Positions 44,173 through 55,997 are shown, counted from the first letter of the stretch. The stretch: 64,000 nt of DNA from Vespula vulgaris (GCF_905475345.1 NC_066605.1:858501-922500), one strand, 5' to 3'. The notes: generated by a model from the sequence alone, not told the origin. A program made the numbers and translations.

Positions 44173-44998
44173 GGAGATGAGGAGAAAGAGAGAAAATCGT
44201 CGAAGCGAAAACGAGCTTGCCGACGAGACGGCGAACGATGGGAAATTTTTAAACGAGTTATCTCAAGTCCGTCCGATTGCACCGCTTCGACGATCGAATT
44301 AGCCGAAGCTAGCTAGGTCTATCCGACGCGAGCTATACCGGAATGATTCGATTAGAGGACGATCGCTATGTATCGTATGATGCAGCCTGACGATGAACGC
44401 GCGACGATATTTGACGAGGAGACTAACATTCGATTCAAATGTATTATCATCTTCCTTTGGATTATATATGTAGTACATGCATGTCTCTCTATATCTTTAC
44501 ACAATGTATACCCACGTATATTTTGCGTATATCTGTGTATACGTATGTATATATACGGAATATACAGATACGTATAGACGATACGAATATGTACGTACGT
44601 ATGTACGTTCTATTTTCTCGAATACAACGATGGATCTTCCACGATCGAATCCGACTAGCGTTTTCCCACGAGTTGCATCTCGCTCGATTTACATCCAATT
44701 CTCTATCTCTTTCCAGACGTATCCCTGTCGACCTATATATCTCCTCGTGGAGTACCCCTTTCCGACAAGATGACTTTTACGAGTAACATCGACAATGTTT
44801 TCCTATCTACGACAGGCCCGATCGAATAAAGAAGATAAAATATTTTTATCTTAACAATTAAGATAGAATTCTTTCTCGATCTACAGCGATTCTGATTTAA
44901 ACGCTATTACCTTTCGCGATTATACCATACAAAGACCTTTAAAAGCTTCTACTCGATACCAAGAGCGTGACCACTGGAAACAAAGAAGTGTCTTCTAC
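44173..44998. other. non-coding stretch
   Basis: AT-rich, with a TA/GTA-rich patch (44500-44615) that gives Tyr/Ile/Arg-rich frames. The frame of the next entry is open from about 44860. No separate gene supported. Confidence 0.45.
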
Positions 44999-45295
44999 TT
45001 GGCTAACCCAACAGCATCCCTCGATCGAGCAAGCGCATCTTTTGCGCAACTTGCTACCGAAGGTTATCGTGTTACTTCGGGCCGCCTCGTACTTACTTTT
45101 CTCAGCGTATCGTCTCGCACAGAAGGTTTTAACCTCGAACAGACGTTTACTTTCTTTTCGGTAAAAAAGGAAGACCGATCGAAATATGTGAAACTTAATG
45201 CGAGGGAGTTATCAGAAGGAAAGAAAAAAGAAAGAGACGCGCAGAAAAAAATACATGCAATTTTTATCAGAACGTCGGAGGAAAAGAAAAAGTAA
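44999..45295 (+). CDS. long open frame without ATG (low confidence)
   Basis: The + frame is open from about 44860 to TAA at 45293-45295, around 145 codons, and is non-repetitive until a Lys/Glu-rich tail; the middle reads LDRASASFAQLATEGYRVTS. There is no ATG and no clear splice site. A single frame of this length is about what chance would allow in 64 kb, and an overlapping frame (44967-45164) is also open. Reported only because codon content is ordinary rather than repeat-derived. Confidence 0.12.
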   Translation: MANPTASLDRASASFAQLATEGYRVTSGRLVLTFLSVSSRTEGFNLEQTFTFFSVKKEDRSKYVKLNARELSEGKKKERDAQKKIHAIFIRTSEEKKK

Positions 45296-46042
45296 AAAAA
45301 ATTAAAAAAACGAAAGGAAAAGTTAAAATTCAACAAATTAACGTTTACGTTCGTCGACCATGAACGTAATAAAACAAAGAAAGAGACAGACAGAGAGAGA
45401 GAGAAAGAGAGAGAAACAAAGAGCCCTTTCATTTCGAGGCCAAAGCAACGAACACGCCCAACGTGCTCGTGAACCGATAAATCTTACGATGCCTGGAAGA
45501 AGAGTGAGAAAACTATTCTCTCTTTCTTTCTCTCTCTCTCTCTCTCTTTCTCTCCCTCTTTCTCTTTTTCTCTCTTCCTGGCACTCCTCCGAAAAAAGTT
45601 GACTTACCCTCCAAACGAACCTAAGAACTACCGCACGATGAATCCTTGAGAACTCGAGTAACGCCTTCTCCGTATAGATTCAACGTCACACACCAAAAAT
45701 TCTATTCGACCAACTTCGAAATTCCTTGAAATATTGCCATGTACTTTCTTCAAGGGCACGACAAAGAACGACGATGGTTCACCAGCCGAATAGAAAGAAT
45801 CCTGCTCGTTATTCGAATAAGAATGAGATATATATATATAGAAAAATTCTTACGATTTTATTTTATTTTAGATAGAATAGAATCGTAACGATTTTGTTTT
45901 CTTTCTTTCTTTCTTTCTTTCTTTCTTTTTTTTTAGTGTCCTAATTTCGTAATGATTCTTCATTCTTAAATGAAGAGTATCCAGAGCAAATACTTAAATT
46001 AAGGTATTGAAATAATAGAAGAAGAGAAGAATAGATACACAT

Positions 46043-46085
<43 letters not shown>

Positions 46086-46901
46086 GTATGTCTCCAAGTT
46101 AAAGTTATATCTACCTCTCGTTAAATCAACGTAGATAGCTAGCTATCTAGAATCGTTCTATTCCGTTGTCCTTGTGAACACTGTTGAATTCTCGAGAAAG
46201 TCGAGGAGGTCGTTTGTCTGTAATTAGTCGACTCTCAGGGTTGTCGACACGCTCGAATGTAGATAGAAAGGAGAAGCGTAGTACGAAAAATCTTCTTTCT
46301 TATCTCGTTAAATGAGTTCTAGAATTTTCATTGTTACTATCAGAAAAAGAACGAGAAGAAATAATAATCGACTAACGTATCCTGCGAGGAAGTTTAAATT
46401 GACATTCTTTTATGAATGATCATCGATTAAAGATATTTCATTTAAATCGTCTTCCCTTAAACACCAACTGTTATTATTAAATCAAAAGAAAAAAAAAAAA
46501 AAAGGAAGACAAAAATCAATGGAACCTGCGGCAAAATAAAAAGTAATAAGCGTATCCTTATTTAAAAATACCAAAGTATAATAGCAAATAAACCCTATCG
46601 AGATATTCAAAACACTTTGCCGATTATACCCCTTCTTTCCTCCCTTCTGCTTTAGAATCCACGTGGTCGTTATTGCACCGATCGTGAGACAACACGGATC
46701 ATCGTGAGATCCTTAAATACCACGTCCAGGGAGTCCTTCGAAGAGGAACTCCCATGTCGAGAGAGATGCGGGTTCTTTCTCTCTCTCTCTCTCTCTTTCT
46801 CTAGCCATTCTTCGACCCTCTTGCGGTACCCTAGGGAAAATGAATGAAAAATATTGTCTCGGACACAATGGCCTTGAGAACGAAAAAGAAGATATCTTGC
46901 A

Positions 46902-46903
<2 letters not shown>
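45296..46903. other. non-coding, repeat-rich
   Basis: Pyrimidine tract (45515-45575), (CTTT)n (45897-45934), (TA)n (46053-46083), A-run (46487-46503), CT run (46781-46799). No gene supported. Confidence 0.6.

Positions 46904-46968
<65 letters not shown>
46904..46968. repeat. (CT)n microsatellite, about 64 bp
   Basis: About 32 uninterrupted CT units. Confidence 0.98.
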
Positions 46969-46971
<3 letters not shown>

Positions 46972-47372
46972 TTCAAGGAAGTAGCTGAGGAGAGAGGAGC
47001 AAGTTATACGGCAGGATTACGAGATTGCTGCGGGGGGATTACGAAGATGGCTCCTGGGACGTCCAATCTCAAGGATAAACACTTTCTGACGTTCTTACGC
47101 CCTGCTGATTCTCTCCTTTCGTCGTACCCTCGCGGTTTCCCACTTTTTTCCCTCTGTTTTCACCTACACACCTTCCTCTTCTAACCCTCTCTCTCTCTGT
47201 CACACTCTTCGATCCCCTTTTTTATTTTTTTCCCTCTTCCTTATGAAGGACTCCCGCAGACACGACCGAATTACTCGCGAAAACTCATTTTCCTTTCTTC
47301 TTGCTCTGCCACGACTGGCCGACTCCCGCTCGTCGTTGGAATATTAAAAATTTAATTATAAAAATACCTCTA

Positions 47373-47373
47373 G

Positions 47374-47411
<38 letters not shown>
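47373..47411. repeat. (CT)n microsatellite
   Basis: About 19 CT units with one TT variant. Confidence 0.95.
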
Positions 47412-47915
47412 CGTCTCCCTTTCTTGCAAGTTCGACTTTCGCGAAGTATATCAGATCCTCTATCTCTTGGAACGGGTACGAGACTTTCCGCGAGACATTT
47501 TGTCATTACCCCCACTCTTCCATCCCACATTCTGTCTCTCGAAACTTGCCGAATTCCAAGAATTTTGTATTATTCAACGATGACCTTTGCAGGACATTTG
47601 TCCTTATAACAACATATTTATTTCATTCGACGTATCGAATTCTGGGCATGTTTCGTTTGGAAAAAATTGTTATTAACTGTAAAGCTCGCGATTAAAATTC
47701 CACGAAATATGTATCACCTTCGGAAATAAACTTTTGACCTTTTAAGAACATTGCTCCCCTTGTAATCTAAGCAATCTATCCATTGCTTAAATTTATCGTT
47801 GCACTTGTCTGGTAATACCAACGAAATTATTTATTTATCTTGAAAATATTCATCTTTTTACGTTGTAAAAAGAAATTATGAGTTTCTTAAATTCATTTAA
47901 TCCCGAAACAGTAAA
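47412..47915. other. non-coding stretch
   Basis: Unique AT-rich DNA with no coding signal or notable repeat. Confidence 0.5.
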
Positions 47916-48122
47916 ATGATAATCCGCAACGGACGAGTGGTTTCGGTATATTATTTCGTGAAAGCAAAAGATGGATTAAATTCGCGAGCTACGTCTACCG
48001 TGCTTATACCTACATATTTCCTACCACCTTCCTATAGTCCTGCGATTATTTGTGGTTTCACTCGGCCAACTTCCAAGCTTTTCGGATTAACGCAACGCAA
48101 CGCCACGCCGTACCGCGAATGA
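47916..48122 (+). CDS. candidate short ORF (68 codons)
   Basis: ATG at 47916 in a good insect start context (GTAAAATGA) opens 68 codons to TGA. The sequence is non-repetitive (MIIRNGRVVSVYYFVKAKDG at the start, Pro/Ser/Thr-rich later) and lies in a slightly GC-richer patch. No signal peptide, domain or splice support. Also plausible as a non-coding conserved block, since the same patch contains AACCACAAATAA-type (Runt-like) words on the - strand. Confidence 0.17.
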   Translation: MIIRNGRVVSVYYFVKAKDGLNSRATSTVLIPTYFLPPSYSPAIICGFTRPTSKLFGLTQRNATPYRE

Positions 48123-48611
48123 AACGGATTTTGAGTTTAAACAAATGCCTCCGAGTTATCTCTCTGAGCGTTTAACCTCTCCAGTCGTCGTTTGTCCTAT
48201 CGTGAAATTAACGTAATTAAAAAAGATAAAAAAAAAAAGGATTATTGTTACTAAACGAAAAATTTTATTCGCGCGACTCCACGATTTTCTTTTATCTTTT
48301 TTTTCAAATACGTAAAATAACTTTAGTTTTGAGATAATATTGGGAAGAAGTTTCTTAAATACGTATCAAGTATTAATTGTTAATAATGAATGTACGTCGA
48401 AATTTATACAATAAATAGATCTATTTAAGTGTTATTTAAAGTCACGAAATACGAAAGCAAAATATTCACGATTTAATCAGTAATGGGAATACGTTTCTGG
48501 GATAAATGAAGCTCTCGTTTTACATGAAATTTGCATTGGATATCGAAAATGACGTAATAAAAATAACAACCTCTCTCGTTACATTCTCTGAATGCAACGA
48601 ATCAATTTTCA
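48123..48611. other. AT-rich non-coding stretch
   Basis: Nothing recognised. Confidence 0.6.

Positions 48612-48671
<60 letters not shown>
48612..48671. repeat. (TG)n-(TA)n compound microsatellite
   Basis: Five TG units followed by about 25 TA units. Confidence 0.97.
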
Positions 48672-48674
<3 letters not shown>

Positions 48675-49644
48675 AAAATATGTACCAAGTTTTCTATTTC
48701 ATAAATATATTAAATATCAAATGATTACGTAATATCTATATTTGCACATTTTTATATCATTCCCCATAAAAGTATTAAAATATTTTCTCGTATGCTTAAA
48801 ATTCGAGAAATAACAAATCAATTGCAAAAGAAAATATTTACTTTCATAATCGAACGTTCTCATATTCTTTAACGCTGATTACAACGAAACATTTGCATTT
48901 ATATACTTGATCATATTTGTTTCTCTACACCGTCTAAACTATGTTATAAAATACGATAGTCCAACTAGTAGTATTTACCAACAATTAGCACTATTAATTT
49001 TAATAATTTACAATTTCCCCTTGGACACTGGCAATGTAATTGCCGTGCGATTGTTACCAAATGGTGCGGACCCTTTTGAATAATGCATATTCCTAACAAC
49101 TTCAGCCATTAACCTTTCATTTCTATGCAACCAAGCGATGTATGTGTTTACCTTGAAACTTTAAAATCTGTTAAACGTTTCGAAAAATGTGCATTAATTA
49201 AATTCAAAAAAAAAAAGAAACAATAAAAAAAGTAAGAGAGAGAGAGAGAGAGAGAGTAAAAGCGATCGATAATACGATCATCGATATTGACAATTTTCAT
49301 CCTTGTCCATTTTACTCATTTAATATTAAACATGCGATTAAATCGATACGATTAATAATAAATTTCGTTTTTCCAATAAACGTTGATTTTTATCTATTCG
49401 ATTTCCAACGACACGTTGATAATTAGGTTTACGTTCATTTGCAATCTCGTTTATTATTATTTTCTATCTTTTCTCTTCTATTATTCTTCCTTCTATCTTC
49501 TATTCTATTCTCTTTTATTCTTCTTTTTTCTCTATCCAATTTCTGTTCTACTTTTCTATTATTCCCGCTATGATTAATTTCAAATTTATTTGATATAATG
49601 AATAAGACGTTTCGATATCGCATTAGGCGAATGTACTATATGTA
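48672..49644. other. AT-rich stretch with one unique patch
   Basis: The patch 49010-49165 is repeat-free and includes the hairpin GGCAATGTAATTGCC. GA run at 49235-49257. No coding signal. Confidence 0.5.
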
Positions 49645-49795
49645 GCATGGATTAACAACAATAGCCCGGGATATCGTGGCTAATTACCGTACGGACAATC
49701 ACAGGCCTCTCCATGATTCATAGGAGCTCTGAAACGGAGAAGCATTTATAATGATTGTTATTACCTTTTGTTAGCTTCTAAAGATTAATTGTTCT
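49645..49795. promoter_or_regulatory. probable homeodomain-type enhancer block
   Basis: About 150 bp of repeat-free DNA with closely packed homeodomain words: GGATTA (49649-49654, K50 type), CTAATTAC (49680-49687), ATGATTCAT, ATTTATAATGATTG (49744-49757, Hox/Pbx-like) and GATTAATTG near 49785. It also has CCCGGGATATC and no coding frame. Sites are visible; function is inference. Confidence 0.33.
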
Positions 49796-50852
49796 TAGCT
49801 GGAAAATCTTTAAAAGTGTTTAAACGAAGTTAGACGAAATACTTAAGAATAAAAAGTATAACGATATAAACATACATATGTATATGTATGTATATACATA
49901 TCATTAATATTAAACAAACGAGTAAATAGAATTTTTTCGATGAAAATAAAAAAGAAGAAAATATATCTATATATCGGATAAAAAAATATATATCTAGATA
50001 CCTATGTACCAACTTACTTATATACATATATATATATATAGAAAATGATACTTGAAGTTTTTGAATCTCGATTGAAAAAATTTATTATGACAACTCGGGG
50101 AAAAAATATCAAAGTAATTCGAGAACGATGTTATCAAACTGCTATTAACCCCAAAAACTCTTGGACACTCGCGATTCTCTCAACACCGAAAGAAGAAGAT
50201 ATTTACGAGGGTCGTTGCGAACATTAAAGGCACATCGACGTCTTTAAACGATTTACACTCCCCCATTCCCGCCTTTCTCAGCAGGCGAGGCAAAGCAGCC
50301 GGCATTTTCAAACGCTTCTTCGTTTCTTCCATCGATTTGATTTGTCTATCTATCTATCTTTCTATATATATATATATACTTATCTGTTTCTTTCTCTCTC
50401 TTTTTATCGATTACACTCGACATCTTTTTCTCTTCTTGTTTCCTCGAACAACATTTTCATCGCATATAACGTTAACTACTTATCGTTGGATGTAATAATT
50501 TCAGACCAGTCATATCGCGCAAATTTGCCACGTGAGTTTTCTTTACGGCTTCTCGCCTCTGAATTCATTAAGAAAGTTTTCTTCCCCAGAGTATGCATCC
50601 CTTGGAGAGAGTTAGAGAGAGGGTTAGGGAGAAAAAGGAAGAGAAAGAAAGAGAGAGAATGAAAGAGTGAGAAAATTTAAACTCGCAATGTATAAATTGC
50701 TATTTCTTACAAAAGCTCTGCTATGTTCCATAGTAGAACGCTCGACTTACGAGCTAACAGAGATAGAGACGGAGAGAGAAAGAGAGAGGGAGAAAAATAG
50801 TATAAGTCGTAGCAACTATGCATGTCTAAGTTTATTTCGTTATTACCAGTTT

Positions 50853-50853
<1 letters not shown>
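49796..50853. other. AT-rich non-coding stretch
   Basis: TA-rich patches (49862-49900, 50020-50040, 50362-50380). The unique patch 50250-50320 is GC-richer but has no coding signal. Confidence 0.55.

Positions 50854-50892
<39 letters not shown>
50854..50892. repeat. (CT)n microsatellite
   Basis: About 19 CT units. Confidence 0.96.
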
Positions 50893-50893
<1 letters not shown>

Positions 50894-51149
50894 TCTCTCT
50901 TTCTCTTTCCGTCTGAAATTTTCTCGAGAAAATTTATAAAATCGTTTCTTGCAAAACATCATTTGATTTTTCCTAGAAAAATAAAAAAAAAAGAAAAATA
51001 AAAAAAAAGGAAAGTTCACAGAAGAGAATCTTTCTAGATATCTACTCTAACTTCGACACTTTCGATGCATCAAACTATTTGAATACTTATACTTTCGTCA
51101 AACTGTCCAAGTCTCGTAAAGAAAAGTTACTTTTCGAATCGAATGATAT

Positions 51150-51199
51150 CTTCTTCTTCTTCTTCTTCTTCTTTCCCTCCTCCTCCTCCTCCTCCTCCT
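51150..51199. repeat. (TTC)n-(TCC)n compound triplet repeat
   Basis: About eight TTC units, a short break, then about seven TCC units. Confidence 0.95.
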
Positions 51200-52413
51200 T
51201 CTTTTCTTCCCCTACCTACACTTCCTCGTGGTTACGAAACGTGAGTTCAAGTCTACAGATATTTCTCTTTTCTCAAAGATGGGGCATCTGCTTAACGTTA
51301 CGACTTAACAAGAAACGTGATTCTTTGACTGAGGAGTAAGGGAGAGAAGAAAGTGGGGAGAGAGATATACTCTATTCCTTCTTCTTGACGATTCCTTATA
51401 GAAAGAAAGAAACTGAGAAAAATTTGAGAGAGAAGAGAGAGAGAGAGAGAAGATAGGAACGAGAGAACGGATAACTGGGACGATTTAATCCGTCTAAAGG
51501 GAAATATCTTGATGGAGCACAGAGAGTGAGATTTTAAGAAAATCTAGAGTAAAGAAGGGAAACGAGAAAAATTACTTGAGATACATGATGGGTAACACGA
51601 GTCTTGTTAAATTGTTAAAAAAAAAAAAAAAAGAGGAAAAAGAAATCATTTGCACTGTTTTTTTTTCTTTTTTATTTCTCGTTTTTTTTTTCCTTTTTTT
51701 TTCTCATCGGACATGAAAAACCGATAATAAGTCAGAGTGCGGTTATCTCGGTTGGAGATGACGAATGTTTTCCTTTGGAATAATTTATTGGAACTTTCTT
51801 CTTGTTTTTTCTTTTTTTTCTTCTTTTCTTTTTTTACAACGAAATCATATCCCCGCCATATCACGCGGGTCTCGTTCTGTTATCGTTAACCAAAATTAAA
51901 TAATGTCAACGAAATTTCTCGTAGCCGACAGGCAGGATTTACAACGCGTCGAGTAGAACGAGACTCGTTCTGACCTAGCAACCTCGGTGCTTCAAACGTC
52001 CATTTTAATAATTTATCCAATTCGAGGCTAAACGTTATAAAATTTAAACAAGGTCGTCGTTTACTCACGAGAAAGGTTTGCCATAAGCAAACCCCCGGTT
52101 ATATTACAATCCCCAGTCAATTTTCGACTTATCTAAAGGAGGTTAACGGAAACAACAGCGTAGAAATTTTTCTCAAACGATACTTTAAGAATAATATAAT
52201 TCTTAAAAGACAATTGTCTGACTGTATGAAAATTCCAAGTTCGTTCGAACTGCATACGTACGTATAGTTTATCTAAAACATAAAGAATGTTAAAGTCGAA
52301 TATGTATCCCTTCTCGTTTTCTACCTCTACTTCTGTAATATTTCATCGGTCCAGTTCTCTCTTTAGTTTTCGTGGAAGGTCGAAATAGTCGAGGGAACTC
52401 TTGTACCATATAC
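51200..52413. other. non-coding stretch
   Basis: GA run (51437-51450), A-run (51617-51632), T-rich tract (51655-51700). The unique patch 51850-52140 contains AGGTTTGCCATAAGCAAACC, a near-palindrome, but no coding frame is accepted. Confidence 0.5.
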
Positions 52414-52462
52414 CTACTACTATGGTGGACCGAGTTGGATGCTTAGGAACACAATGGAACCA
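52414..52462 (-). CDS. candidate 49-bp microexon (unproven)
   Basis: On the - strand TGCTCTTTCTCTTCAACAG is a very good acceptor. The next 49 bases are open in one frame (WFHCVPKHPTRSTIVV) and end at GTAG|GTATAT, a usable donor. The exon starts on a codon boundary and ends one base into a codon, which is completed in phase by the candidate at 36960-37024. Too short for codon statistics, and no domain can be named. Confidence 0.2.
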
Positions 52463-53394
52463 CTGTTGAAGAGAAAGAGCACAGGCGTTTCAGAAGGCAG
52501 CTTCTCGGCAACTGAAATGTCGAAAAGAAGAAGAGAAAAAAGGAAAGAGAGAGAGAGAGATGCCTTTCAAGCTCCGATCTTTCACGAGAATTCTCGGATT
52601 CTTAACAAAGCGTCCAAGCTTTCTATCTTTCTGTCTCTTCTTTCGTACGGAACACGTTTGGAACGCGTTTAACGTGCTCGCGATACTTTGTACCCCGTAG
52701 CGAAATATCAGAAAGAATCGTTCCCGAGTTATCTTCCTTCTTTCTCTTCTACATGTTCGTTCACCAAAGCAACCTAGTCTCGTTTATTGGATCGACCCGA
52801 AGAGGTAGATCGATCTACGATCGAAACCCTCTAATCGTGCTACATGACCCATCCTCCAAGAGACATCGCCATTCTGCGATTTCTTATGGTTCTCTTTTCT
52901 CTCTTTTCTCTCTCTCCCTCCAATTCCTCCCTTTCTCTCTCTTCCTTAAGCCTCCCAAAGGATTTCGGAACATCGTTCGAAGGAACCTTTGTCATGCCGA
53001 CGAAAGCTACGAATACCTTACTCTTTGAAATTTTATCTAAAGAATTTTCAAACGAGAGAAAGAATGATGCTGGGTAATAAAGAGAGATGCGTATTATTAT
53101 AATAATTTCTTTTTCCCCTTGATAAAAATTGAAATTTTTATAAATAAAATTCTCGTAATCTGGAAACATTATAATTTAAATACTTTTTATCATTAAAAAC
53201 GATCTCTCTTCGACGTTTGGAACGATATTTAAGGAATGAAGAAAGAAACACGCACACAGAGAAGGATAGTCGATCGATTTATATTTTTTCAAGATATCAT
53301 ATACCTACGCAGTTAAAATTCTGTGGTGAAGGTGACGAGTAATAAAAAGAAAAAAAGAAGAAAACAAAGTGTAAGAACTCGTTCCGTCTGTTTG
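52463..53394. other. non-coding stretch
   Basis: Unique and CT-rich segments. A + frame at 52753-53028 is open but Ser/Leu/Phe-rich over the CT tract. No gene supported. Confidence 0.5.
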
Positions 53395-53490
53395 GCCTAT
53401 ATTTACCTCTGAAAAGGGGTTAAGGCAAGGCCTTTATTGGGTTAATATTTCATGCTTGACGAGCGTCATGCGACACCGCCACGAAGATAA
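53395..53490. promoter_or_regulatory. possible conserved non-coding block
   Basis: Repeat-free, GC-richer patch with TTTATTGG (53433-53440, caudal/Abd-B-type word), GTTAATATTTCATGC and AAGATAAACC. No convincing reading frame with splice sites. Confidence 0.22.
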
Positions 53491-53955
53491 ACCATCCTTC
53501 TCACTCCCTTTTCAAAACCCTTCGCAGTCGTCGTTTTACGAGCGACAGCCGAGGTATTACGTCCCTCTTTTTCAAATTTATCTTTTACGGAAAAGCGCTA
53601 ACATAGCTAATGGAAAAACGAAAATGGCCACTTTAACATGGGAGGGTATTTTTTATTCGTCGATGAAGATTCCTTTTTTTTTAATTTCCTTTCTCTTTGC
53701 TTTCCATTTTTTCTTGTAACTTTCTTACTCCTCTTCTTTTTCTTCTTCTTCGTTACACACGAAATAGTTACGAATATATACGTACACACGCGTGTCCGCA
53801 AAAGTCCTACGAATTTTCCATCTGGCTACACTGCATTTTACTCTTTAATTAAAAGATCATCGTAGCTTCTCCCCTTCCCCTTCTATCCCGCCGCGCTACT
53901 CAATCCCCGATACATGTATGTACGTACGCGTCATAAAATGGAATTTAATTAAATT
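53491..53955. other. non-coding stretch
   Basis: T/C-rich tract at 53670-53755 and unique AT-rich DNA. Nothing else seen. Confidence 0.55.
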
Positions 53956-54386
53956 CGATCGAATCATTACTCGATTCGTCCAGAAGAAAGGGCCAGTAAA
54001 TAACATCAGATAAATCATTGCGACTACGTTTTAATCGTCCGATGATAATTAATCTCGAACGATAGAAATCGATAGAAAGAGACAAAGGAAGGGAGGGAGG
54101 TAAAGAGAGAAAGAGAGAGAGAGAGACAGAAAAACCATTTATTTTCATAGATATTATCCTAATATCGAGAAAAGAGAGAGAGAGAGAGGAAAATAGTCAT
54201 CGGAGAATTAACCACAAAATACATTAAAAAATCGGTACACCGATCGAGTCATTAATGGATTCGTTCCGAAAGAAAAGACCAGTGAATAACATGAAATAAA
54301 TTATTGTTCCATTACATTTTAATCGTTCAATAATTATTAACATGAAATGCATAAAAATCGAAAAATCGAATGACAAAAAGAGACAT
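53956..54386. repeat. diverged direct duplication, two copies 285 bp apart
   Basis: Copy 1 (53956-54087) and copy 2 (54241-54386) share CGATCGARTCATTA, GGATTCGT/CGATTCGT, CCAGTRAATAACAT, ATAAATYATTG, ACRTTTTAATCGT, AATTATTAA-like words, ATCGAAAAATCGAA-like words and AAAGAGACA. Copy 2 is longer by only a few bases. Both - strands keep an open frame with a similar peptide (LIIIGRLK / LIIIERLK ... NDSI), which reflects nucleotide similarity more than proven coding. GA runs lie between (54107-54126, 54173-54189). Confidence 0.8.
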
Positions 54387-54656
54387 CGAAGATGAATAGA
54401 AATTTCGTTGAAAAGGAACAAACAATGAAACATAAAAACGAATAAACATTAAACAATCGTTTAAGCGTATCAAAAGGGAATGAAAAACTTTTCATTGAAC
54501 CATTGATAAAACACGATTGTTATTTACGTATTTATCGTTGGTATAAATGAAATTGTGCAAGTACAAACGCCGAAAGGGAAACGAGCGAGTGAGAGAGAAA
54601 GAGAGAGGGAACAGGAGGGATGGTGAAGGGGAAAAGAGACAGAGGAGGAGGAAGTT
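54387..54656. other. AT-rich then purine-rich non-coding
   Basis: Nothing recognised. Confidence 0.55.
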
Positions 54657-54660
54657 GTGC

Positions 54661-54700
54661 TGGTGGTGGTGGTGATATGGTGGTATGGTGGTGGTATAGG
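54661..54700. repeat. (GGT)n-rich G-rich tract
   Basis: GGT triplets with ATA interruptions. Many GG doublets, so a weak two-layer quadruplex on the + strand is conceivable. Confidence 0.85.
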
Positions 54701-55790
54701 GATGTCTCCCTACGTGGTCGTTCCAAGTCGTTCCTCGTCTTAAGAAGCACAGACTATCATCGATATTCTTCCCTCGAAGCCGAGTTCAAGCGGGGAATAC
54801 CGATCGAAGTGTCCTCTTCTACCTTCTTCTCCAGCAAATATTTTTGCGCTCTCCTGATTTCTTCTTCCCAGCGGAGACCACCTATTCGAATTCTCGATAC
54901 GTAAGGAGGACACCGCGTTTGTAATTATCCGTTTCCCGATCTCCACGGAACACACGCGCGACACTCGTCTCATACGATAAATAAATTCAAACGCTCTTTG
55001 AGAAACGTTTGAAGAAATTGAAGAAAAACGAAAAAGAATGAAACGAATGGATCTGGCAAGTCTTTTACATTGAATTTAATAATAATAATAGAACAAGTGC
55101 GTGTACGTAAAGTTTGGAAAAGTGAATATTCTATGCGGTAGGGTTTATTGAAATAAAGGAAAGAGAAAAAGAAAGAATTAAATATCCTAGCCAATTACTT
55201 GATAAGACACGAAGAGAGACACGGCGAGTAAACCGAACGAGAAGACGAGAAACTCTGTGGAAAATGCGAGAAATGAGGAAGAAAGAGAGAGAGAGAGAGA
55301 AAACAAGTAAACCAACTTAGACCGAAGATGCTCATCCATACATGCAGGAAGAGTAAACCATACGTAAATGTACGTACACAGGAAGAGCTATAGTAGTTAG
55401 ATATATACATATATAGGGTGAATTCCACGACTAGAGCTTTACGAATTCCTATCATCCTTCTAGAGTTTTCTATCTCATTGTTGAGCAAACGTGCCGAACA
55501 AAGCAAAGATTCATAAAAGCAGCAACAATTTCGTTACCTCTTTGGAGTCTATCCAAACAAAGCGGGGATATATTTCGTGTAAAAAAAAAAAAGAGGAAAA
55601 AGAGAAAGAGATAGAAAAGCGAAGAAAAGGAAAGGAAAAAAGAAGAGAACGACGCGATATAATGGATAAAAATTCATCGTGGAAATTGAGCTTGGTCATA
55701 ATAGAATTCATTGTAGTTAGGCTAGGTTTTGCAAGAAACGTCAAATGAGTCACCCGGTATAGATACTTTTAGCTCGCATCCGCGTTCGAG
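54701..55790. other. non-coding stretch
   Basis: A unique GC-richer patch at 54700-54960 and AT-rich DNA after it. The segment from GGGTGAATTCC (about 55418) to GTCACCCGGTAT (reading ATGAGTCACCCGG at about 55746-55758) is bounded by GGGTGA and TCACCC, a possible short inverted-repeat element, but the match is only six bases. Confidence 0.35.
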
Positions 55791-55997
55791 ATGTTAAGAG
55801 CGTGCGCACACGTACGAAGAAGCTCACCAATATATCGGAGCAAGCTATCCCGTAACTCGGAGGTTACGCGCTCCGCAGGAAGACTTCGTAATTCTTCGTG
55901 CGTCACAAACGTGCCCGTGTTCTCCGCGTGCGTACAAGGGATCGAGTACTACGAGGTAAAACCGGCAGAGTTACAAGCTTCGTTCACACGAGCCTAA
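55791..55997 (+). CDS. candidate short ORF in GC-rich island
   Basis: ATG at 55791 opens 68 codons to TAA in a CpG-rich, repeat-free patch (55770-55990). It begins MLRACAHVRRSSPIYRSKLS and is Arg/Ser-rich with several Cys. GAG|GTAAAA at about 55955-55963 could be a donor. No domain recognised. The patch could instead be a CpG-rich promoter or conserved block. Confidence 0.17.
   Translation: MLRACAHVRRSSPIYRSKLSRNSEVTRSAGRLRNSSCVTNVPVFSACVQGIEYYEVKPAELQASFTRA

Noticed and set aside
49036..49050. Hairpin GGCAATGTAATTGCC as a structured RNA
   Set aside because: Six pairs with a three-base loop and no wider structure; expected by chance.
55418..55758. Short inverted-repeat (MITE-like) element bounded by GGGTGA and TCACCC
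   Set aside because: The terminal match is only six bases and no target-site duplication is evident.
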